Below are positions 26,201-34,500 of a stretch of DNA of 37,845 bases, in pieces. Location of the stretch: NCBI RefSeq assembly GCF_902806475.1, contig NZ_CADCWS010000015.1:1-37845 (forward strand). The letters run 5' to 3'. The stretch is from Candidatus Frankia nodulisporulans. Its GTDB lineage: Bacteria > Actinomycetota > Actinomycetes > Frankiales > Frankiaceae. Numbering within the stretch: position 1 is the stretch's first letter; each line of letters begins with the position of its first letter. Below the pieces are notes generated by a model. It was not told the DNA's origin. It saw only the letters and a program-made list of their open reading frames with translations, and made no database searches. The position numbers were made by a program, and so were the translations under genes.

Positions 26201-28560
26201 TCCTCCCGCCCGCAGATGATCGACTGATGCGGGCAGTTGTCGTGCGACAGGACGACCTCGTCGAGGTGCGCGATCACCGCGCCCGCCTGCTCGGCGCCGC
26301 AGCCCAGCGCCCCGAAGGCGACCCCGGGAACCTCGAGGGAGGCCGGGTCGAACCCGGCGATGAACGAGTCGGCGAAGGCGTCGGTGACCAGCCCGCAGGA
26401 GATCATCGCGTTCCACTCGCCGATGCTGTGCCCGCCGACGAGGTCGGGGACGATGCCGAGCCGGCGCAACGCGAGGTCGAGGATCCGGCCGACCTCGATG
26501 CTCGCCACGCCGTGCCGCCCCAGCACGGCGGTGTCGGTGGCGTTGGGTCCGTCAAGGCCGAAATGGTCGCAGACGTCGTCGACGCGCGGGGTGAAGTTGT
26601 CCTCGAGCCCGCAGAACAGGAACGCCGTCTGCCCGGCGCCGGCCGGGTTCGCCGGGTCGAGCAGGCCGGTGGGGCTGAACCACAGGTCGTTGCGGCCCCG
26701 CCAGGGCGTTCCTCGTCCGACCGCGGTGCGGGCGAGGGCGAGACGCCGCGCGTTCGGCGCGACCAGCGCCAGTCGCCAGGGCCCGCCGGTGGGCGGGGCC
26801 GCGGCGTCGTCGCGGTCCAGCAGTTCGGCATCGGGCCGGTCCAGCTGGGCGAGAAGATCGTCCGGCCCGGAACCGGCCAGCAGCAGCACCCGTTCGGCGT
26901 CCGCGTCCGCCCCCAGCTCACCGGACGACACCCCGCCGGACGACACCACCATGCCGGACGGCGAGGCGGCGGCGGACGACGCGGCCGTGGGAGCGGGGAA
27001 GGTGCGGGCGGCGGTGACCGGGATGTCCGGCGGGGCCTCCTCGACGACGAGGTGCGCGTTGATGCCGCCGAAGCCGAAGGCGTTGACGCCGGCCCGGCGC
27101 GGACCCCCGCCCGCCGGTTCGGCCCAGGGGGTGGCGGTGCGCACGGGGGCGAACCGGCTGGCGGCGAAGGCCGGATGCGGTTCGTCGCAGTGCAGCGTGG
27201 GTGGCAGCGTCCGGTGGTGCAGCGCGAGGGCCGTCTTGATCAGACCGGCCGCGCCCGCCGCCGGCATCGCATGGCCGATCATGGACTTGACGGACCCGAG
27301 GCCGATGCCACCCACATCAGCGGCTGCGGCCTGGCCGAAGACCTCGGCGAGGGTGGCGAGTTCCACCGCGTCACCGGCGGGGGTGGCGGTGCCGTGCGCC
27401 TCGAGCAGGCCGATCGCGCCGGGGGCGGTCGGGTCGAGTCCGGCGTCCGCCCAGGCCCGTCGCACGGCGAGGACCTGACCGCTGGTGTCGGGGGCCATCA
27501 GCGAGGCACCGCGCCCGTCGCTGGACGCCCCGGCGCCGCGCAGCACCGCGTAGACGCGGTCGCCGTCGCGGCGGGCGTCGTCCAGCCGGCGCAGCACCAG
27601 CATGCCCACGCCCTCGCCGATGACGATGCCGTCGGCGCGCCGGTCGAACGGCCGGATCACCTCGCTCGGTGACAGCGCCCGCAGCAGCGTGAACACACTC
27701 CAGAACGACGCCTCATGGACGAGATGGGCGCCACCGACGATCATCGCGTCGGTCCGGTGGGAGCCGAGGTCGCGCAGCGCCGACTCGACGGCGATCAGCG
27801 ACGAGGCGCAGGCCGCGTCCACCGTGTAGGCGGGTCCGCGCAGGTCGAGCCGATTCGCGATCCGGGACGCGGCGAGGTTGGGCACCAGGCCGATCGACGC
27901 CTCGGCGCGCACCGGCCCAAGCTGGTCGCAGAAGGCCGCGCGGACCCGTTCGACGGCGTCCGCCGGCAGGTCCGGCAGCACCTCCCGCAGGGTCGTGACG
28001 AGCTGACGTGAGGTGCGGACCCGCTGTTCGAGCCGGGCCACGCCGGAGCCGACGTAGCCACCGCGGCCGAGGACCACGCCGACCCGGTCGGCGTCACCGA
28101 GCCGGTCCGCTCCCCCGGCGTCCGTGATCGCCTCGGCGGTCAGGCGCAACGCGAGCAGCTGGTCGGGTTCGGCCCAGTCCACGGCGTTCGGGACGATGCC
28201 GAACGCCGTCGGATCGAAGGCCGCCAGATCGTCCACGAACCCGCCACGCCGACAGTAGAACGCGCCCCCGTCAGCGGCCGAGCCGCCCGAGCCGCCCTGG
28301 CCGCCCTGGCCGCTCAGGCCCGAGACACCGGAGCCGCCCAGCCCACCGGCCGCGGACGGCGCGGCGAAGTAGTCCTCGACGTCGAACCGGCCGGGGGGGA
28401 TGGCGCCCACCGCGTCCACCCCGCCGACGATGTTGCGCCAGAAGGCACCGAGGTCACCCGCGCCGGGAAACAGCGCCGACATGCCGACGATGGCGATCGG
28501 CACCGCGCCACCCCGGCCCCCCGCTGCGCCGCCGGGAACCGGCGCGACGGGTTCAGGCAT
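23212..28560 (-). CDS. PKS2: iterative type I PKS subunit, KS - AT-like - DH - PPTase
   Basis: A 1782-residue synthase. The KS (about 20-480) has DAACASS with Cys251, EAHGTATP with His389 and IGHAMPAAG with His430, so all three catalytic residues are present. An acyltransferase-like domain (about 640-930) has GHSIGEW with Ser712 and SGFHSPF, but its entry motif reads FLFCGLEDNF instead of FPGQGSQ. A linker rich in Pro/Ser follows, with (PSR)n at 1082-1099. The double-hotdog DH region (about 1160-1460) contains MPHVVDHCFY, FPVVPMTEVLELM and FLFHGPGYQGVEHIDGI. The C-terminus is a Sfp-type PPTase: GIDVERIV and WFTRLWAAKEAAAKARG. It resembles PfaC-like and enediyne-type synthases with a built-in PPTase. 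The ATG at 28560 overlaps the PKS1 stop by 8 bp. Confidence 0.93.
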   Translation of the reverse strand: MPEPVAPVPGGAAGGRGGAVPIAIVGMSALFPGAGDLGAFWRNIVGGVDAVGAIPPGRFDVEDYFAAPSAAGGLGGSGVSGLSGQGGQGGSGGSAADGGAFYCRRGGFVDDLAAFDPTAFGIVPNAVDWAEPDQLLALRLTAEAITDAGGADRLGDADRVGVVLGRGGYVGSGVARLEQRVRTSRQLVTTLREVLPDLPADAVERVRAAFCDQLGPVRAEASIGLVPNLAASRIANRLDLRGPAYTVDAACASSLIAVESALRDLGSHRTDAMIVGGAHLVHEASFWSVFTLLRALSPSEVIRPFDRRADGIVIGEGVGMLVLRRLDDARRDGDRVYAVLRGAGASSDGRGASLMAPDTSGQVLAVRRAWADAGLDPTAPGAIGLLEAHGTATPAGDAVELATLAEVFGQAAAADVGGIGLGSVKSMIGHAMPAAGAAGLIKTALALHHRTLPPTLHCDEPHPAFAASRFAPVRTATPWAEPAGGGPRRAGVNAFGFGGINAHLVVEEAPPDIPVTAARTFPAPTAASSAAASPSGMVVSSGGVSSGELGADADAERVLLLAGSGPDDLLAQLDRPDAELLDRDDAAAPPTGGPWRLALVAPNARRLALARTAVGRGTPWRGRNDLWFSPTGLLDPANPAGAGQTAFLFCGLEDNFTPRVDDVCDHFGLDGPNATDTAVLGRHGVASIEVGRILDLALRRLGIVPDLVGGHSIGEWNAMISCGLVTDAFADSFIAGFDPASLEVPGVAFGALGCGAEQAGAVIAHLDEVVLSHDNCPHQSIICGREDSVRAALDELRRAGVLGRLLPFRSGFHSPFFEPYQDVARTAIDATTFAEATVPIWSATTAAPYPRDHDEVRDLTLRHLVAPVRFRELLDELYASGARAFVQVGVGSIAGFVDDTLRGREHLSLVSNTPKRSGLEQLRRVAAALWAEGAAPRLDLLPCRTRPTPPAPPVVTGAPVTPPGRRVQLPRGGGRPVPLRLGTPLVRLGPAAADLLGRPSAQTPQTPQAAPVAAPATVPVGSPATVGSPGAVGSPVLAELQGVLADGDQALTAVVDRWNGAAPGSPAARDRSASPGRRVAAPARPSRPSRPSRPSRPSRPSVPARSAGSSRSAASNGLVGSSAPVGAGVPPGPSGAVPSSGGLPSSGAVASSGLGAGPRTVVRRLSLASMPHVVDHCFYRQPPGWTDHSDHFPVVPMTEVLELMIAEAAALLPGRVPIGLRDVRALRWLAIEPAVEVTITLSAVEPAALERGPRDDGTAAGELEAVEAVRVSVEGYARGTVLFAAGYPSPPVTSPTTADLPAPAGTPVLPDERAPRQQGPDLYRGRFLFHGPGYQGVEHIDGIASGGVRGRLRVPSASGALLDNAGQLFGYWAMEHLAQNSLLLPQSIADVRFFGPPPVVGEALDCVVRIRAVAERTVVADLELRRADGRCWAIITAWTDRRFANDAVLWTMVRSPELHTVAQPAGEGWLVALDRWSESASRELIVRHYLDAEARARLAALNPRAARGRLLGRIAAQDAVRRWLWDRGAGPVWAIEVGIDNDPLGAPRVRPLPVRAGVPVLDAPWVSLAHKPELAVALVSAAGSVGIDVERIVARAPGVERAALTPSEVDLLDRLAGDDAAARAVWFTRLWAAKEAAAKARGTGLAGRPRQFVVDGPYPAPPVWSSFPASGTAGPPLLLRVTVAGDLAVGDQAAGEPGAGGDRRSYGRWVALRTVDAAGRILPDDARIGSGRPDSAASADRADIPARYVVAWTSPEVEADVVAGRPGGAHQRDGVGERSFSR
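25264..25317. repeat. 9-bp tandem repeats in the PKS2 linker
   Basis: Six 9-bp units related to CCTGGACGG encode a (Pro-Ser-Arg)n run at residues 1082-1099 of PKS2, between the AT-like and DH domains. Three units are identical and the rest differ by one to three bases. Confidence 0.85.
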
Positions 28561-31500
28561 CGAACGCCTCCGCGTCCGCGCACATGTAGACCACCTGCGC
28601 GGGACCATCGAGCGGGCCGGCGAGCTCCGCGAGCAGCGCCTCGACCCCCTCGACCGGGTCGATCAGCCCGATGCCACGCCGGGCGTACTCGCGGGCGAGC
28701 TCCGGCGAGACCATCCCGCCGCCGGCGTGGGACGAACCCCAGGGGCCCCAGTCCACGCTGACGACCCGGCCGGCGAACCGCCCGGACGCCGCGCGGGCAA
28801 GCGTGTCGAGCGCGTCGTTACCGGCGGCGTAGTCGACCTGACCGCGGTTGCCGAACACACCGGCGACGCTGCCGAACAGAGCGACGAAGCCGATGTCGTC
28901 GCGCGCCGCCGCGAGCAGCGCCCGCGCGCCGCCGACCTTCGTATCGTACACACGTTCGAAAGAGTCGGATGTCTTGTCCCGCAGGAGCCGGTCGGCGAGC
29001 ACCCCGGCACCGTGGATGATCCCGTCGAGCCGGCCATGGCGGGCGTAGACGTCGGCGACGACCGCCGCCACGGCCTCCGGGTCACGCACGTCCACCGCGT
29101 GATAGCGCACCGAGGAACCGAACTGACCCAGCGTGGCGAGCGTCGCGCGCACCTCCCGTTCGGCGAGCAGCCGGACGATCCGTGCCTCGATCTCCGCCGG
29201 GCGGCGCACCCCCGCGGCGATGAACGCCCGGCGCAACGCCGGGGCGTCCGACGCGGACGCCGTCGCCGCGTCCTCCGGTCCGGTCGGCAGCGGTGTGCGA
29301 CCCACCAGTTCGATCGCGCAGCCACTGCGGCGAGCCAGCTCCACCGCGACCCGGGCCGTGATCCCCCGTGCGCCGCCGGTCAGCAGCACCACCGCGGACG
29401 CGTCGAGGGCCGCGGGCAGCGCACCGCCGTCCGGTCCGGGGGCCGGGCGCAGCCGAACCACCGCCCGGGCGCCGTCCCGGTAGCCGACGACCAGCGGCCC
29501 ATCGGCGGTGAGCAGTTCGGTGAACAGACTGTCGGCGATGCCCCGCGGTTCCTCCTTGGGTTCCACGTCGACCAGCCGCAGCGTCAGTCCCGGCACCTCC
29601 CGGGCGATCGTGCGGACCAGCCCGGCCAGCCCCGCTCCGCGGGTCGGGCGCACCGCGGACCGCTCGACCTCGATCTCACGTTCCGCCCCGTTGGCGACCC
29701 TGGCGCCGGCGGCCCGGCCCGGCACCGCCGGCGTCGGGCAGCCGAAACGTCCGCCGTCGCCGGTGACCACCAGCACCCGCCGGCAGCCACCAAGCGCCGC
29801 GGCCCGCAGCGCCGGGAAGGCCGCCGGCAGCACCGCGTCCTCCTGGGCATCCGGATCGGCGGAGGCGATCCAGGCCAGACCGTCGGCGCCGACCCCGGCC
29901 CGGATCTGGTCGACCAGTCCCCGGTCGTGCGCGGCGAGGATACGCACCTCGGCGCCGGCCCGTTCCAGCCGGGTCGCCAGCCCGACCCCGAGGCCACCCT
30001 CGACCAGCAGGAACCGAGCTCCGCGCAGGTCGGTGGCGCCCACCTGCGCGGGCGGTTCGGCCTCCTGTACCTCGACGACGTACCGCCGCAGCGGGAACAC
30101 AGCGGACGGCTCGGCTTCACGCGCACCGCCCGTGGACCGCGCCGCACCCGCGGCCGCGGCCCGGGAGACACCGGCCAACGCCGGCTGGGAGCTGGGATCA
30201 TCGGAGTGGTGACCCGCCGAGGTCAGCGAAGCCTGTTCGGGCATGACGACATCGGCGAACGCCGGACCGGCGAAGGTCGCCGCGGTGCCGTTGGAGTTCG
30301 AGCCGCCCGTCGGCATGCCGGCGAACGACCCGGTCCCGACCGGCGAGGCACCACCCGGGGCCGACGGGCCCGGGCCGCCCGGCGCGGACGGACCCGTCCA
30401 CGCCGGATCATCGGGGCCCTGGACCGGCACCCGGACCGGGTCCGCCACGGCCGCCGGCTCCCCCGGACCGGGGCGGGCGACGATCCAGTCGACGATGCCG
30501 CGCACCGTCTTGATCGCGGCCAGCTCCTCGACCACCGACTCGTCCAGCTCACCGGAACCCGGCGCCGCCAACCCCAACCGACCGGCCAGCTCCCCGAGCA
30601 CCTCCGTCCGCTTGATCGAGTCGATCGACAGATCAGCCTCAAGATCCAGATCCGGTTCGAGCATCTCCACCGGATAACCGGTCTGCTCCGCGATCACCCC
30701 GACCACCACATCGGACACCGCCACCCGGTCCAACCCCACCGACGACGCCGCGGCGACCGGCTCCACCGCCACCGACACAGCGGCGACCGGCTCCACCGCC
30801 ACCGACACAGCGGCGACCGGCTCCACCGCCACCGACACAGTCGCGACCGGCACCCCGGCGCCGTTTCCACCCGCCGGTGACCCCTGACCCGCGGCCAGGC
30901 CCACCGGGCCGCCCACCGCCACATCGGGACGGACCTGCGGCGGAACGCCCGCCCGGGCAGCGGACACGACCGCCGGCACGACAGCCGCCGGGAGGGCGGC
31001 CGGTGGCGCCGCGGGATGGTCGGCGTACCCGGCCGGGTCGTAGCCCAGGTAGCCAAGCACGACATCACGCTGCGCGGCGATCATCTCGCGGCTGGTTCGC
31101 AGGAAATCCAGGACGACGGCCTCCACCGGACCATCACCTCCAAACTCGGGCGTGGTCTCGGTCGTCGAAACGTCGACCGTGGACGTGGGCGGTGGCGTGG
31201 CGTTGGCCGACACCACCGGGTTGGTCAGGGATCGCGGCGCCGGTAGGGCGGGCGCCGGTCCGTGACCGTTGGACGAGCTGTCGACGGCAGGCGCCGTACC
31301 AGGGGTGACACTCGCGGCGGCCACCGGAACGGCCGTAGCCACCGGAACGGCCGTAGCCACCGGAACGGCCGTAGCCACCGGAACGGCCGTAGCCACCGGA
31401 ACGGCCGTAGCCACCGGAACGGCCGTAGCCACCGGAACGGCCGTAGCCACCGGAACGGCGGTGGCGACCGCCGGCGCCGCGGTGGCGGTGGGAACAGCGC

Positions 31501-34500
31501 CGCCGGCCGGGGTGAGCTGGCGTGGCGGCTGCAGACCACCGGCGACATGGGTGCCGTCGACGGTGCGGACGTAGGCCCCGTCGATCGTCCAGCCAGGACG
31601 GCGCGGGATGTCGCTCGCGGCGACGATCCGTGCGTCGCGGCCGACGAACAGGGGGGACGGATCGACGGCGACGCCGGCGGCGGCGAGTTCGGCGACGGCG
31701 AGCAGCAACCGGCGCACCCCGGACTCACCGGCGACATCGGTGGCGACCACCCGGTGCGGCCGCGTCCCGAGGATCTTCGAGACCAGCTGGGACAGCACGC
31801 GGCCGGGGCCCGCCTCGATGAACGTCCGCACACCGGCGGCGTACATCGCCTCGATCTGCTCGACGAACCGCACCGGCGCGGCCACCTGACCGGCGAGCGC
31901 CGCCCGGATCTCCGCCGGTGTGCTCGGATACGGCGCCGCGGTGGTGTTGGACCAGACGGTCCGGTGCGCGGACTCGACCGGGATGTCGGCGAGCAGAGTG
32001 GCCAGGGTGTGCGCGGCGGCGGCCACCACCGGGCTGTGGAAGGCGCAGGCCACCGGAATGCGCCGGGCCGTCAGACCGGCCTGCGCGAACGCCTCGATCG
32101 CCCGGGTCAGTGCCGCGGTCGGCCCGGAGACGGCGACCTGACGAGGCGCGTTGTGGTTGGCGACCACCACGGTGCCCTCGGCCCCGTCGGCGCGCAGGTC
32201 GGCGAGAACCGCCCGGACCTGCTCGATGGGAGCGGCCACGGCGGCCATCGCGCCGGGGTCGTCGCCCGCGGCGGCCAGGATCGCGCCGGCCCGCGCCTCG
32301 CTGAGCCCGATCAGGTCAGCCCGGTCGAGCACGCCGGCGGCGACCAGGGCGACGAGTTCGCCGTAGGAGTGGCCACCGACATGATCGGGTCGGATACCCA
32401 GGCCCGCGAGCAGGTCGTGCATGGCCAGGCCGGCCAGGCCCAGGGTGGGCTGCGCGGCCCGGGTGTCGGTGATCGCCGCGACCTGGGCGTCTCGTCCGGC
32501 GCGGGTGAAGGCCGCCGGCGGGAACATCGTGTCGACCCACTGGGGGGCGAGGTCGAGGACCTCACGCAGCCGCGGGAACGCCACGAACAGGTCGGCGAGC
32601 ATCCCCGGCCGCTGGCTGCCCTGACCGGGGAACAGCATCGCGGTCGCCCCCGGACCAACACCATCGCCGGCGTCAGCGTCGTCGGCGCGGACGAACCGAC
32701 CGGCCTTCGGGTCCGCGGTGAACGTGCGGGCCGCCTCGATCGCGCCCGGCAGGGCAGCCAGGTCGTCGACGACGAAGGCGACCTGGACCGGCCCGCCGCC
32801 GGCGCTGGCCGTGCGGGCGAGGTCACGCAGCCGCAGCGGATGGCCGGCCGTGGCGCTGGCGGTGACGAGCTGTGTGAGTCGGTCCAGGGCCCGGCCGGCG
32901 GCCGCCCGGTCGGCACCGCGGATCACGAACAGTTCCGCGGGCCACTGGTCGAGGCCGTGGCTGGGTTCCGGAGCGCCGTCGTAGGCCGAGAGCACGACGT
33001 GGAAGTTCGTGCCGCCGAACCCGAACGCGGACACGCCGGCGTGACGGTCCGCGGCCGGCGCCACCCAGGGCTTGGCCGACTGGTCGAAGTAGAACGGGCT
33101 GGTGTCGGCCTGCCAGTAGGCGTTGGGGGTGTCGATGTGCAGCGTCGGCGGACGCACCCCGGTCTCCAGCGACTTCGCCACCTTGATCAGCCCGGCCAGG
33201 CCGGCGGCGCACTTGGTGTGCCCGATCTGCGACTTCACCGAGCCCACCGCGCACGAACCGGGCTCGGCGCCGTTGTCGACGAACATCTCGGTGAGGGTGG
33301 CGAGTTCGGTGCGGTCACCGACCACGGTGCCGGTGGCGTGCGCCTCGAGCAGACCGACGTCACGCGGGGAGATCCCGGCCCGCGAGTAGGCCCGTTCCAG
33401 CGCGCGGACCTGGCCCTCCTTACGCGGGGCGGTCAGGCCCAGCGCCCGCCCGTCGGACGAGCCGGCCACCGCGCGGATCACGGCGTGGATGCGGTCGCCG
33501 TCGCGCTCGGCGTCGGCGAGCCGTTTGAGCACCACGACCGCGGCGCCCTCACCGAGGCTGGTGCCGTCGGCCCCGGAGTCGAAACTGCGGCACCGCCCGT
33601 TCGGCGACAGCGCGTGCACCGAGGAGAACAGCAGGAAGTCATGGGCGCCGGCGTGGGTGTCCACACCCCCGCACAGCACCAGGTCGGAGGTACCGGCGAC
33701 CAGTTCCTTGCAGCCGGCGTCCAAGGCGGCCAGCGACGACGCGCAGGCCGCGTCGACGGTGAAGTTCACCCCGCCGAGGTCGAGCCGGTTCGCGACCCGT
33801 CCGGCGATGACGTTCGCGAGCATACCGGGGAAGGAGTCCTCGTCCAGCTCGGGCAGGAACGCCTCGAGCTCCGCCGGCAGGGAACCGAGCAGTCCCGGCC
33901 ACAGGGAACGCATGCTGTAGGCGGCGGACAGGTCGGTACCGGCCTCGGTCCCGAACACCACCGACGCGCGCGACCGGTCGAACGGACGGCCTTCACCGGG
34001 GCCCTTCTGGGCCGTGTCGTATCCGGCGCCGCGCAACGCCCGCGCGGCGACCTCGAGCGCCAGCAGCTGGCTGGTCTCGATACTGCGCAGCGCCCGCGGC
34101 GGGATGCCGTAGGCCAGCGCGTCGAACGGGATGCGCGGCAGGAAACCACCCCACTTCGACGGGGTGTGCCGGCCGGCTTCCTTGGTCACCGCGTCGGGAC
34201 GGTAGTAGATCCGCGGGTCCCACCGGTCGTCCGGCACCTCGCGGATGGCGTCGACACCGGCCACGATGTTCGCCCAGTAGGAGTCGAGATCGGCGGCGTC
34301 CGGGAAGACCGCCGCCATGCCGACGATGGCGATGTCCAACGGTCGTGCGTCGCCGTCCCCGACCGGCACCGCCGTGGCCGGCCCGGTGTGGCTGGACGGC
34401 CCGGTGGTCAGGCCCAGATCGGCGGCGCGGGCCGCCAGCGCCTGGCCGGCACCGCTGGTGACCTCCTCGTGCAGGTCGGCGACCGTCGTGCGGGCCGAGC

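Noticed and set aside
28561-28608. Upstream start for PKS2 at 28608
   Set aside because: It adds 16 Arg-rich residues that read antisense-like and lie deep in the end of PKS1; the ATG at 28560 begins normal KS-leading sequence and gives an 8-bp overlap.
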